DNA from: Planctomycetota bacterium
GTDB lineage: Bacteria; Planctomycetota; UBA1135; UBA2386
NCBI GenBank assembly: GCA_016716265.1
Contig: JADJWQ010000001.1
Coordinates: forward strand, 1,240,001-1,304,000
Direction of reading: 5' to 3'
Length of the DNA stretch: 64,000 nt
Each line of letters opens with the position of its first letter. Positions within the stretch are counted from its first letter, which is position 1. The notes under the pieces were generated by a model. It searched no databases. It had not been told where the DNA came from and saw only the letters and a list, made by a program, of their open reading frames with translations. Both the position numbers and the translations under genes were made by a program. Shown one piece after another: positions 10,163-19,254 of this stretch.

Positions 10163-10466
10163 CGCGGCCCCCAACCTAGCCGGTCGGCGAGGGCGCACCA
10201 CACGGGATCCCCGCGAATCCGGACCGCTCGAAGCCGCCCCGGGGACGGCCCGCTCGGCGCGCCCCGGTATCGCGCACGGCGCCGATCCGTCGCCCCGGGG
10301 CAACCGGGTCGATGAAAGCTGATGAGCACGCTCGGGGGTCCGGGTTACCCTCCGGCGCGCAGCCCGGCGAGCTGCGGGCCGGCCCGCCGGGTGCCCGCCG
10401 CGCTCCCTGCCGACCCTCTCGCCCGGCCCCTCCCGGTCCACCTCTCCTGCAGCATCGGACCTGCTC

Positions 10467-12062
10467 ATGAATGCACGTCGACCGACACCCGCACGGCTGG
10501 GCACGCTGCTCGCCTGCCTCGCGCTCGCCGCGTGCGACGGCGGGGGCGGCCCCGTCGTCGCGCCGACGCCGCCGGACCCCGTCGCGACGCTGCAGGGTCG
10601 CATCGTCGACCAGAACGGCAGCCCGATCAGCGACGTGACGGTCGCGACGCTCGGCGCCGAGCTCGCCCCGCTCGCGGGAGTCTCCAACGAGCAGGGCTTC
10701 TTCGCGATCGACGGGGTGGCGCCCGGGGTGGTCGCCGTGCAGCTCGCGGCGCCGCGCCACGTCGGCAGCACGAAGCTCGCACGGATCGCCGACGGCGAGC
10801 TGACGCGCGTCGCGTTCGCGCTGCAGCGCGTCGGTGCGAGCCTGACGGTCGACCCGACCATGCCCAACACGCTGACGCACGCCGGTGGCTCGGCGACGAT
10901 TCCGGCGGGCGCGATCGTCGATGGCGGAGGCGCGCCGGTGGAATCCGCGACCGTCGCACTGACGACGCTCGCGCCGGGCGATCCGAGCTTCACGGCGGTC
11001 GTGCCGGGCGAGTTCCGCGGCATGGACGACGGCGCGCCCGTGCTGGTGGAGTGCCTGGGCGTGCTCGACGTGACGTTCGCCGACCTGGATGGCAATGCCC
11101 TGCAGCTCGCGAGCGGCGCGATGGTGGATATCTCGTTCCCGATCCCGACCCCGGATCCGGCCGCGCAGCAGGTACCGCTGTGGTCGCTGGACGTGGAGAG
11201 CGCTCAGTGGAACCGCGAAGGCGACGCCGAGCGCGACGACCAGGCCGGGGTCTATCGCGCCCGTGTCCCGCACCTCGCGCCCTGGTGCCTCGCCACGGCG
11301 ATCGACGAGGCGACGCAGATCGTGGTGCTGACCTACGAGGGCGCACCGGTGATCGGCGCGACGGTGCGCATCGACGGCGACGACGGCCGCTGGTCGGTGC
11401 ACGACACCACGAACACCAATGGCGAGGCCTCGCTCCGCGTGGCCGCGGGACGCGAGGCGACGATCGCCATGCTGCTGCCCGACGGCACGTGGCTCACGCT
11501 GGCGACCGCCGAGCCGATGCCGCCGATGGGCGAGACGGCGACGCGCACGTTCACCGCGGCGGACGGCATCGTGCAGTCGCTCGCGACCATCACGCTGACC
11601 TGGGACGCGTTCCCCCGCGATCTCGACCTGCACGTGACGATCCCCCCGGCGACCGCGGGCGGTGCGCGCCGTCACATGTTCCACGCCGCGCGCGGCGCGC
11701 TCGCACAGCAGCCGTTCGCGCACCTCGACACCGACGACGTCACCTCGTTCGGCCCGGAGATCGTCACGCTCGCGCAGCTCCTGCCGGGCACCTATCGCAT
11801 CGCGGTCCACAACTACTCGGGCAACACCGTCCACCCCCTGCAGGCGTCCGGCGCACACGTCGTGCTGCAGCTCCGAGGTCTCCCGACGCGTTCGTTCGCC
11901 GTGCCGACCCGCAATCCGGACCAGGCCGGATACTGGGCCGTGTTCGACCTCGTGGTCGACGCCCACGGCGCGCCGACCGTCGTGCGCCTCGACACGTTCG
12001 GACCCGAGTCGATCCTACTGGCGCCGATGTCCGCCGGCGCGGCCGCCGCGTTCCGCAAGTGA
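10467..12062 (+). CDS. Multidomain lipoprotein with carboxypeptidase-regulatory-like and DUF2135-like domains
   Basis: A 531-residue exported lipoprotein: lipobox LALAAC at residues 18-23. Residues ~42-115 form a beta-sandwich of the CarboxypepD_reg type (GRIVDQNGSPISDVTV to GFFAIDGVAPGVVAVQL). Residues ~125-290 contain a ZU5-like element (GGSATIPAGAIVDGGG) followed by a strand-rich region. Residues ~300-360 form a second regulatory-like sandwich. The C-terminal part has TLTWDAFPRDLDLHV, a pattern of the DUF2135/YfaP family, and ends near VRLDTFGPESI. These are structural or binding domains; no catalytic residues are evident. The stop overlaps the GTG of the next gene (GTGA), so the two exported proteins are made together and may form a complex. 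The substrate or partner is unknown. Confidence 0.7.
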   Translation: MNARRPTPARLGTLLACLALAACDGGGGPVVAPTPPDPVATLQGRIVDQNGSPISDVTVATLGAELAPLAGVSNEQGFFAIDGVAPGVVAVQLAAPRHVGSTKLARIADGELTRVAFALQRVGASLTVDPTMPNTLTHAGGSATIPAGAIVDGGGAPVESATVALTTLAPGDPSFTAVVPGEFRGMDDGAPVLVECLGVLDVTFADLDGNALQLASGAMVDISFPIPTPDPAAQQVPLWSLDVESAQWNREGDAERDDQAGVYRARVPHLAPWCLATAIDEATQIVVLTYEGAPVIGATVRIDGDDGRWSVHDTTNTNGEASLRVAAGREATIAMLLPDGTWLTLATAEPMPPMGETATRTFTAADGIVQSLATITLTWDAFPRDLDLHVTIPPATAGGARRHMFHAARGALAQQPFAHLDTDDVTSFGPEIVTLAQLLPGTYRIAVHNYSGNTVHPLQASGAHVVLQLRGLPTRSFAVPTRNPDQAGYWAVFDLVVDAHGAPTVVRLDTFGPESILLAPMSAGAAAAFRK

Positions 12063-13330
12063 AGCGTCCGACCACGATCCTGCTCGCGCTCGCGACGGTG
12101 CTGGCGGGTCTGACGGCGCGGCTGGCGACCGCTCGCCCCGCACCGCCTCCGCCCACTGCCTCGCGACCGGCCGCGACCGCGACCGGCACGGTCGCGCGCC
12201 ACGCGGCCGTCCCGCGCCCGGCGACCGGACTGCGCCGCACAGCCGCCCGGCGCGCGACCGTGGCGCCGGCAGCCGCGCCGGGACGGCTGCTGATCCGCGT
12301 CGACGGACCCGCGGGAGTCGCGCGATCGAGACCCCGCACGGTCACGCTCTGCGCGGCGGACGACGGTCGGCGCAGGTCGACCGGCGTCGACCTGCGCGGC
12401 GTGGCGACCTTCCGTTCGCTCCCGTCGGGCTCGTGGCGCGCGACGCTGAACATCGCGGACAGCGCTTACGTGGGCGAGCTCGGCGACGTCGCCATGCCGG
12501 ACGGCGCCGACCTCGAGGTCGCACTGTCGGCGCCACCGGCGGCGGTGGCGACGGTCGACGTGCGCCATGCGGATCCGACCGTCCACGAGCTCGTCGTGCC
12601 GATCGAGGTCTGCGTGCTCGCACCCGGTCTCGGCGGTGGCGCGCCGATCCCGCTGCACCGCACCCGCCTGCGCCTCGGCACCCCGGCGGAGCTCGGCCCC
12701 CTCGCACCGGGCCGCTGGCCGGTGGCGATCCGCGTGCTCGCCGACGCGGCAGAGCCGGTGTGCGGCGAGCTGCGCGTCGACGGCGGCGACACACCGCGTC
12801 TCGACGTCGAGCTCCGAGCACCCGTCGCGGAGCAGCAGCTCGAGCTCGCCGTCCACGACTCCGCCGGCCGGCCGCTGGCCGACGCCCGCCTGTCGGTGGC
12901 ACCCGCGGCGGGCCCCGCGGCGGGCCTCGGCGACCGCACGGCGATCACCGACGCCAGCGGACGCGCCCGCGTCGCGCTGTGGTCGGACGCACGCTACCGG
13001 ATCCGCGTCGAGGCCCCCGGCCGGGTCGGACTCGACGCGCTCGTCAGCGCCCCGCGCGACGGCACCCCGCTGCAGGTCGGGATCCGGCTCGCTCCGCTCG
13101 CCGAGCTCCAGCTGACGGTCGCCGACCCCGGCATCGTCGCGATCCGCGCGTCGCGCATCGACCCGGACGGCGCGCTGCCCGTGCGGGTGGAGCGCGGCGT
13201 CGACGACCTCGGTGCGCTCGCCTTGCCGGCCGGGAGCTGGCGGATCGAGGGGCTCGGCCGCGACGGCGTCCGCCGAGCGCTCCGCGTCGAGCTGACCCCG
13301 GGCGCGCGCGTGCGGGCCGAGCTGCGGTAG
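12059..13330 (+). CDS. Exported protein with tandem beta-sandwich domains, unknown function
   Basis: Not recognised. Starts with a GTG inside the stop of the preceding lipoprotein gene; VKRPTTILLALATVLAGLTARLATA is a signal peptide or anchor, followed by a Pro/Ala/Arg-rich linker of about 50 residues. The remaining 350 residues read as repeated beta-sandwich segments with little helix: GRLLIRVDGPAGV, ELAVHDSAGRPLADARLSV (carboxypeptidase-regulatory-like, residues ~260-340, with GDRTAITDASGRARVAL) and a last LQLTVADPGIVAIRAS domain. No Cys-rich or catalytic motif is seen. Composition is extremely Ala/Arg/Pro-rich, yet the strand periodicity and translational coupling to an exported partner argue it is real. 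The neighbour downstream converges on it with only three bases between stops. Confidence 0.6.
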   Translation: MKRPTTILLALATVLAGLTARLATARPAPPPPTASRPAATATGTVARHAAVPRPATGLRRTAARRATVAPAAAPGRLLIRVDGPAGVARSRPRTVTLCAADDGRRRSTGVDLRGVATFRSLPSGSWRATLNIADSAYVGELGDVAMPDGADLEVALSAPPAAVATVDVRHADPTVHELVVPIEVCVLAPGLGGGAPIPLHRTRLRLGTPAELGPLAPGRWPVAIRVLADAAEPVCGELRVDGGDTPRLDVELRAPVAEQQLELAVHDSAGRPLADARLSVAPAAGPAAGLGDRTAITDASGRARVALWSDARYRIRVEAPGRVGLDALVSAPRDGTPLQVGIRLAPLAELQLTVADPGIVAIRASRIDPDGALPVRVERGVDDLGALALPAGSWRIEGLGRDGVRRALRVELTPGARVRAELR

Positions 13331-13333
13331 CGA

Positions 13334-14326
13334 TCACCGCGGCTGGATCGTGAACGTCATCCGCGGCGTCAGCGTGGCGGCGAACGGCGAGCCCGAGCCC
13401 GGGTCGGCGACGATCCACTGCGCGTGCAGCGTGACCCCCACCAGGGCCGGGTTGATCGGGAACGGGTAGCTGGCGGTGCCGGTGCCGGGCCCGCTCCCCG
13501 CGACGGGGGCGCCGAAGGTCACCAGCCAGCCGACCGACACGACGCAGCCGCCGCCGAGGCCGACGGGAAGGGGGATGCCGAACCAGCTCGACGTGTCCCA
13601 GCCCACACCGAGCCAGGCGAGCCCGGGCCCGAGCGCCTCGCTGAGGTCGATCGACCAGCTCCGCATCGTCGCGCGCGGCGCGCCGATGCCGGAGATCATC
13701 GGCACGTGGCCCCCGGTGCCCGGGCAGCCGGCGCCGGCGAGCGTCCAGCTCCGATCGCCGGCGATCACGTCGTCGAGCCACACGCGGTAGGCGAGGTTCG
13801 CCGCGGCGGAGTGCTGCATCGCGATCAGCGCCCGGTAGCTGCCGGCGACCGGCACGACGACCTCGCCCGTGAACGAGCGCCGCTCGAGCAGGTTCGTCTG
13901 CTGCGGCGCCGGCACGTGCCCCGTGAACACGGCTCGGCCCGACGGATCGAGCAGGTGCACCTCGGCGTAGTTGTTGGCCGGGTCGGTGATCTGCACCGGC
14001 GCCGGCTTCTGCCACATCACGGCGAACGTGACCGGCCAGCGGCCGGCGGGCAGCAGGAACGGATCGCTGCGCCAGTCGGCATGGGAGAGCCGGGCGGGCG
14101 ATGCGAAATCGGCGAACAGCGCGCCGGACGCGCCGGCGCCGGTCACGTCGGCAGTGCCGACCCCGAAGGTGCCGAGCGGGTCGTCGAAGCGCAGCGACGT
14201 CCAGTGCGCCGCACCGGACTCGAAGTCACCGTTCGGAACGAGGCCCTGCGCGCCGGCCGGTGCGGCCAGGGTCGCGAGGAGCAGCGCGCCGAGCGGCGCG
14301 AGCGACGGGATCTGCGAGCGGATCAT
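13334..14326 (-). CDS. Secreted protein with N-terminal sugar-binding-like module and the shared C-terminal domain
   Basis: A 330-residue exported protein. The ATG at 14326 is supported by an AGGAGG site at 14335-14340; the signal peptide is cut near APAGAQG. Residues ~24-190 resemble a galactose-binding/CBM-like beta-sandwich: LVPNGDFESGAAHWTS is a common start of such modules, and it ends with LAYRVWLDDV. From AGAGCPGTGG onwards (about 200-330) lies a domain that recurs at the C-terminus of four other exported proteins in this window, with PLP, a GGC element, an IPxxPxLxG-like strand (INPALVGV) and an Q-W strand. No catalytic residues are evident. Divergent from the sulfatase gene, sharing a 128-base upstream region. 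A wall or surface protein is likely. Confidence 0.68.
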   Translation of the reverse strand: MIRSQIPSLAPLGALLLATLAAPAGAQGLVPNGDFESGAAHWTSLRFDDPLGTFGVGTADVTGAGASGALFADFASPARLSHADWRSDPFLLPAGRWPVTFAVMWQKPAPVQITDPANNYAEVHLLDPSGRAVFTGHVPAPQQTNLLERRSFTGEVVVPVAGSYRALIAMQHSAAANLAYRVWLDDVIAGDRSWTLAGAGCPGTGGHVPMISGIGAPRATMRSWSIDLSEALGPGLAWLGVGWDTSSWFGIPLPVGLGGGCVVSVGWLVTFGAPVAGSGPGTGTASYPFPINPALVGVTLHAQWIVADPGSGSPFAATLTPRMTFTIQPR

Positions 14327-14454
14327 CGTGGCGTCCTCCTCTGCGTGAACCCGACTGGACCGGCGGTGATTTCCGGTCGACGCACGCCGCGCCCGGCTCC
14401 GTCGCGCGGCCCAGGGTCGACCCGAGCACCGGGCCGGGCGATGCTCCGCACACC

Positions 14455-15993
14455 ATGCGCACGCACCTCCTCGCCGCGGCGACCGCCCTGCTGCTGACCG
14501 CAGCGAGCCTCGCCGCGCAGTCCACCGCAGCGTCGTCCGCAGTGTCGGCCGCAGTGTCGTCTGCGCCGGATCCGCAGCGAGACCCGACCCGCCGACCGAA
14601 CGTGCTGCTGCTGTTCGCCGACGACCAGCGCCCGGACACGATCGGCGCACTCGGCAATCCGTACGTCCGCACGCCGACCCTTGACGCCCTCGCTGCGCGC
14701 GGCACCGCGTTCACCGACTGCCACTGCATGGGCTCCCGGCACGGCGCCGTGTGCGTCCCGTCGCGCGCGATGCTGCACAGCGGCCGCGCGCTGCCGCAGG
14801 TCCGCGACGACCTCGACGGCGCCACGACGCTCGGCCAGGTGCTGCGCGCCGCGGGCTACGCGACGTTCGCGACCGGCAAGTGGCACAACGGCAAGCCGTC
14901 GTTCGAGCGCAGCTTCGCGGAGGGGCGCTCGATCCTGTTCGGCGGCATGAGCGACCACAATGCCGTGCCGATCAGCGATCTCGATCTCGCGCAGCGGACG
15001 TTCTCGGCTCCGCGCGCCGGCGACCGTCATTCGAGCGAGCTGTTCGCCGATGCCGCCATCCAGTGGCTGGGGGAGCACGCCAACCGCCAGGGCGAGCGCC
15101 AGCAGCCGTTCTTCTGCTACGTCGCGTTCACTGCTCCGCACGACCCAAGGGACGCACCCATCGCATACCGTGAGCGGGCCTACGCGAATCGCCCGCCCCT
15201 GCCTCCGAACTTCCGCTCGCAGCACGGCTACAACATCGATCCCAACACGCTGACGGTCCGCGACGAGCAGCTGGCGGCGTGGCCGCGCGATCCCGAGGTC
15301 GTGCGCGATCAGCTCGCCGAGTACTACGCGCTGATCGAGCACCTCGACGACCAGATCGCGCGCATCCTCGCGCGTCTCGACGAGCTCGGGCTCGCCGACG
15401 ACACGCTGATCGTCTACGCGGCCGACCACGGCCTCGCGCTGGGCAGCCACGGCCTGCTCGGCAAGCAGAGCCTGTACGAGCACTCGATGGGCTGCCCGCT
15501 GCTGTTGGCGGGCCCCGGAGTGCCCCGCGGCGCGCGTCGCGACGCGCTCGTCTATCTGCTCGACCTGCTGCCGACGCTGTGCGCAGCCACCGGCGCCACC
15601 GTGCCGGACGGCGTGTTCGGAAGCAATTTGTGGCCGGTGATCCGCGGCGATACCGCGGGCGTGCGCGACACGCTGTTCACGCTGTACGCGGCCAATCAAC
15701 GGGCCGTGCGCGACGAGCGCTTCAAGCTGCTCCGCTTCACGCGTACCGGCAAGACGCTGCTGTTCGACCTCGCGAGCGACCCGCACGAGACCCGCGACCT
15801 CGCCGAGGACCCGGAGCAGGCCGCGCGCGTCGCCGCGATGCTCGCGGAGCTGTCCGCCTGGCAGCAGCGCGTGGGTGACGACTGCCCGCTGTGGCCGGCC
15901 GACCCACTGCCATGGACGATCGACCTGCGCGGCCACGCGCGCAGCCCCGATCGCTGGCAGCCGGCGTGGATCGTCGAGAAGTACTTCCGCTGA
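14455..15993 (+). CDS. Sulfatase (formylglycine type)
   Basis: A 512-residue exported sulfatase of the alkaline-phosphatase superfamily, hydrolysing a sulfate ester with an active-site formylglycine and Ca2+. Signal peptide MRTHLLAAATALLLTAASLAAQ; metal ligands in FADDQRPD (56-57); active-site motif C100-VPSR-104, the CxPSR signature converted by a formylglycine-generating enzyme; later YAADHGLALGSHGLLGKQ with the second metal Asp/His and the Lys, and LLDLLPTLCAATGA. The substrate class is unclear; the shape (DDQRPD, short insert, HDPRDAP) is like the choline-sulfatase or polysaccharide S1 sulfatases common in planctomycetes. It stands alone on its strand and converges with the FG-GAP gene. 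Confidence 0.92.
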   Translation: MRTHLLAAATALLLTAASLAAQSTAASSAVSAAVSSAPDPQRDPTRRPNVLLLFADDQRPDTIGALGNPYVRTPTLDALAARGTAFTDCHCMGSRHGAVCVPSRAMLHSGRALPQVRDDLDGATTLGQVLRAAGYATFATGKWHNGKPSFERSFAEGRSILFGGMSDHNAVPISDLDLAQRTFSAPRAGDRHSSELFADAAIQWLGEHANRQGERQQPFFCYVAFTAPHDPRDAPIAYRERAYANRPPLPPNFRSQHGYNIDPNTLTVRDEQLAAWPRDPEVVRDQLAEYYALIEHLDDQIARILARLDELGLADDTLIVYAADHGLALGSHGLLGKQSLYEHSMGCPLLLAGPGVPRGARRDALVYLLDLLPTLCAATGATVPDGVFGSNLWPVIRGDTAGVRDTLFTLYAANQRAVRDERFKLLRFTRTGKTLLFDLASDPHETRDLAEDPEQAARVAAMLAELSAWQQRVGDDCPLWPADPLPWTIDLRGHARSPDRWQPAWIVEKYFR

Positions 15994-16059
15994 CGGCCCG
16001 GCCGAGCTCGCTCGCGAGCCGCGGGCCCCTCGCTCCGCGAGCGCTCGAAGTCAGCGGAA
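15985..16059. terminator. Possible bidirectional terminator between convergent genes
   Basis: A perfect 10-base inverted repeat (TTCCGCTGAC at 15985-15994 and GTCAGCGGAA at 16050-16059) spans the gap between two converging genes. The arms include both stop codons and final codons (both proteins end in Phe-Arg). Between them lies a GC-rich stretch with its own GCTCGCGAGC palindrome near 16010. No U-run follows. The repeat may partly reflect the identical protein ends. Confidence 0.3.
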
Positions 16060-18624
16060 CAGCACGTCCGCCGTGACGTTCGTCAGCCGCACGGAGCGCA
16101 CCGGATCGACCAGCACCGACTGCACGAACACCGGCACGCCGATCAGAAGTGGTAGATCCGGCACGCGGAAGCGGATCGTCGCGATACCGCCCGGCGGCGC
16201 GACGACCTGCCACGGCAGCGAGATCATCAGGGCCGGGTCGATGCCGAGCGTGCCGTACGGCGGAATCGGGATCCGCGCCGCCGCAGGTGCGAGATTCGGG
16301 ACGACGAGCTGCGGGACCGTCGACAGACCCGGCGCGGCGTGGATCTCCAGCACGAGGTCCTCACGGAGGCGGGTGAGCAGCGGGACGTCGGATTGTCGCA
16401 GCAGGTTGACCATGAGCCGGTCCATCAGGACCAGGTCCTGGTCGCCATCCGCATCCACGTCCGCGCTCGCCACCGCCGTCGTGTAGGCCTCGTGCGGCGC
16501 GAGCCGGGCGGTGGCATCGGCGAACCGCCCCCGTCCGTCATTGACCAGCAGGCGATCCTGGCCCGAGTTCCCGAGCGCGATGTCCAGGTCGCCGTCGTCG
16601 TCGACGTCGAGCAGCGCAATCGCCTGCACGGTGTCGAAGAACGCCGGGAGCGACGATGCGGTGACGTCGGTGAAGACGCCGGTGCCGTCGTTCAGGAGCA
16701 GCAACGCGCGCAGGTCGATGACCCGGCTCATGACCAGGTCGGGATCGCCGTCCCCGTCCACGTCGCCGACCGCGACCGCGAGCGACCAGCCCGCGCTCGC
16801 CGGGAGGCTGCCGGCCGGAGCATCCACGAACGCCCCACTGCCGTCGTTGAGCAGCAGTCGATCGGACCCCTCGTTGCCGAACACGAGGTCGACATCGCCG
16901 TCCGCGTCGAAGTCGGCGGCAGCCAGTGCGCGCGTCCCGTCACTGCGCGAGGGTAATCCGGCGGCGGCAGTGAAATGACCGCGGCCGTCGTTGATGCACA
17001 TAATGCTCTGCCCGAGGTTGCCGAACACGACGTCGAGGTCGCCATCGCGATCCCAGTCGCCGAGCACGACAGCCCGCGTCCGGTCGAGGCTCTGCGGCAG
17101 GCGCGCAGCCGTGACGTCGGCGAACACGCCGGCGCCGTCGTTCAAGTACAGCCGATTCTGCTGCGCTGGGCGACCGTAGTCGAAACCGTCGTTCCCGACT
17201 ACCAGATCGAGGTCACCGTCGCCGTCGACGTCTCCTAATGCGATCGCTGCACTCTGCTCGCTTCGGGACGGGATGCTCCCGAGCGTGGCGTCGCTGAAGC
17301 GACCGCGACCGTCATTGAGGTACAGCCGGTTCCAGTCGTCCGCCCCGATGACGAGGTCCGGGTCACCGTCTGCGTCGACATCGCCGAACGCGAGGGCGAG
17401 CGTCTGTGAGCGAGGCCTCGGGAGCAGCTCGGCGGTCCCGCATGCGAACGTGCCGTGCGAGTCGTTCAGATACAGGTCGTCGTGGTCCAGCAGATTGCCC
17501 CGCACCAGGTCGAGGTCGCCATCCCAATCGACGTCGCACAGGACCAGTGCGTAGCAGTAGTCGTAGCTCTTCGGCAGTCGTCCCTCCGGCGCGAACGTGA
17601 ACGTGCCCTGACCGTCGTTGAGGCACAGCCGTGGATAGCCGCGCGCCATCTGGAACGGGTAGTTCTCGCCGAGCACCAGATCCTGGTCGCCGTCGCCGTC
17701 CACGTCTCCGAACGCCATTGCAGCCGTATCGTCCGACTGCACGGGCAGGCGCTGGCTCTGGTCGGAGAACGTGCCGGAACCGTCGTTGAGGTAGAGCCGG
17801 TCGGCGCCCGAGTTGCCGACGGCGAGGTCGAGGTCGCCGTCGCCGTCGACGTCCGCGAGGCCGATGGAGTGCGTTCGGTCGAGATCCGCCGGCAGGCGCG
17901 CTGCCGTCACATCGGTGAAGTGCCCGGCGCCGTCGTTCGCGTACAGGCGATTCTGGTCCCGATAGTTGCCGATCACCAGGTCGAGGTCGCCGTCGCCGTC
18001 GACATCGCCCAAGCGCAGATCCCAGGTGTCGTCGCTGTCGGCAGGCAGGCATGTCGCGGTGACGTCGACGAACACGCCATTGCCGTCGTTCAGGTAGAGC
18101 CGGGTCGGCTGCGTGCCGCGGTTGCCGAGCACGAGATCCGGATCGCCATCGCCGTCGACGTCGCCGACCGCGAGGCCGGCGGTGCGATCCGCGTCGATCG
18201 GCAGCCGGGTCGCCGTCGCGTCGGCGAACGTGCCGGTCCCGTCGTTGATCAGCAGGCGGTTCTGTCCGTCGATGGCGACGACCGCATCCAGGTCGCCATC
18301 GAGATCGACGTCGACGAGCGCGACGGCGCGTCCCGCATCGGCGTCGGCCGGCAGGCGCACGCTCGTGGCATCGACGAACCCGCCGTGACCGTCGCCCTCG
18401 TAGAGGCGGTCCTGACCGCTGCGCGCGAGTAGCAGGTCGACGTCGCCGTCCCGGTCGACGTCCCCGGCGGCGATCGCGAAGGTGTCGTGGGCGTTGATCG
18501 CGGATGCGCGCGACGAGTTCGGCAGATGCCGCTTCGACAGCTCGGCGAATTGCACTTGCGCGCCGAGCGACGCGGCCAGCCAGACGGCGGCCGCCACCGA
18601 GCACCGGACGATCGACCTGCACAT
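16051..18624 (-). CDS. Secreted FG-GAP/VCBS repeat protein (14 repeats) with the shared C-terminal domain
   Basis: An 857-residue exported protein. Signal peptide MCRSIVRCSVAAAVWLAASLGAQ. Then 14 consecutive repeats of about 50 residues (residues ~45-745), each with a Ca2+-binding loop of the type DVDGDGDLDLV, followed by GN-x-x-x-x-x-RLYLNDG-x-G-x-F and DVTAARLP; repeat 10 has DWDRDGDLD and repeat 14 is cut short after QDLVLMDRLM. Such repeats build a calcium-stabilised beta-propeller, here large enough for two propellers. The last ~110 residues hold strand-rich sequence with PIPPYGTLGI, SLPWQ and PDLPLLIGVPVFVQSVLVD, matching the C-terminal domain shared with other secreted proteins here. 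Role unknown; adhesion or carbohydrate binding is typical for the family. The repeats are diverged in DNA, so the array is old. Confidence 0.85.
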   Translation of the reverse strand: MCRSIVRCSVAAAVWLAASLGAQVQFAELSKRHLPNSSRASAINAHDTFAIAAGDVDRDGDVDLLLARSGQDRLYEGDGHGGFVDATSVRLPADADAGRAVALVDVDLDGDLDAVVAIDGQNRLLINDGTGTFADATATRLPIDADRTAGLAVGDVDGDGDPDLVLGNRGTQPTRLYLNDGNGVFVDVTATCLPADSDDTWDLRLGDVDGDGDLDLVIGNYRDQNRLYANDGAGHFTDVTAARLPADLDRTHSIGLADVDGDGDLDLAVGNSGADRLYLNDGSGTFSDQSQRLPVQSDDTAAMAFGDVDGDGDQDLVLGENYPFQMARGYPRLCLNDGQGTFTFAPEGRLPKSYDYCYALVLCDVDWDGDLDLVRGNLLDHDDLYLNDSHGTFACGTAELLPRPRSQTLALAFGDVDADGDPDLVIGADDWNRLYLNDGRGRFSDATLGSIPSRSEQSAAIALGDVDGDGDLDLVVGNDGFDYGRPAQQNRLYLNDGAGVFADVTAARLPQSLDRTRAVVLGDWDRDGDLDVVFGNLGQSIMCINDGRGHFTAAAGLPSRSDGTRALAAADFDADGDVDLVFGNEGSDRLLLNDGSGAFVDAPAGSLPASAGWSLAVAVGDVDGDGDPDLVMSRVIDLRALLLLNDGTGVFTDVTASSLPAFFDTVQAIALLDVDDDGDLDIALGNSGQDRLLVNDGRGRFADATARLAPHEAYTTAVASADVDADGDQDLVLMDRLMVNLLRQSDVPLLTRLREDLVLEIHAAPGLSTVPQLVVPNLAPAAARIPIPPYGTLGIDPALMISLPWQVVAPPGGIATIRFRVPDLPLLIGVPVFVQSVLVDPVRSVRLTNVTADVLFR

Positions 18625-18696
18625 GGCGGGAACTCCACCGCGCAGTCGCCACGACCGACCAGGGGCCGCCGCGACCGCGTCACGGCGAGGGAGGCG

Positions 18697-19092
18697 TCAT
18701 TCTAGCGCGTCGAAGACGACGACGCGGTCGAGCCACGGCTCGAACCGCTGCTTCAGCGCGACGTGGATCGGGTGCGACTGCCAGATCTGCTCGGCGGCGG
18801 AGTCGACGAACAGCGTGCAGACGCACAGCGAGAACGAGTCGTCGACGACGCTGCGCTCGCTCGGTCGCGGCAGACCCGCGAAGACACTGACGATCCCGGG
18901 CACTCGGGGCACCTCGGTGGAATAGAAGTCGGCGAGCTGTTGCGCCGCGTCGGGCGGTGCGTCGGACTTCATCCAGAAGCAGACCGTGTGCATCAGCCGG
19001 CCGGCGCCTGGCGTGAACACCTGCGGTGTCCCGCAACCGGCGGTGGCGAGGAGCAGCGCGGCGAGCAGGACTCTCGTCGGGGCGTGGATCAT
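18697..19092 (-). CDS. Lipoprotein with a Dabb (stress-responsive A/B barrel) domain
   Basis: A 131-residue protein. MIHAPTRVLLAALLLATAGC is a lipoprotein signal with lipobox ATAGC (Cys20). From residue 34, LMHTVCFWMKSDAP begins a dimeric alpha/beta barrel of the Dabb family (typically HxVxFxxK), followed by a helix (QQLADFYSTEVPRVPGIVSV), a strand pair (SFSLCVCTLFVD) and the terminal IHVALKQRFEPWLDRVVVFD. Dabb proteins are small ligand-binding or cyclase-like folds; planctomycetes carry many lipid-anchored versions of unknown role. It lies 72 bases upstream of the FG-GAP gene on the same strand and divergent from the LamG gene. The start at 19092 is the only one that places the lipobox correctly. 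Confidence 0.75.
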   Translation of the reverse strand: MIHAPTRVLLAALLLATAGCGTPQVFTPGAGRLMHTVCFWMKSDAPPDAAQQLADFYSTEVPRVPGIVSVFAGLPRPSERSVVDDSFSLCVCTLFVDSAAEQIWQSHPIHVALKQRFEPWLDRVVVFDALE

Positions 19093-19254
19093 CCGGATCA
19101 GCTTCGCCCGGCGTGCGCCTCGGTGCCATGGCGGCGTCGACCGGACACCTCCGGTCGAGTCCCGTGCGTCCCGGGTCCTCGCGGGGCGCCCCCGATTGCC
19201 AGCGGGACGCCGGCCGCGGAGCATGCCTGCTCCCCCAACCCGCGGAGACACTCC

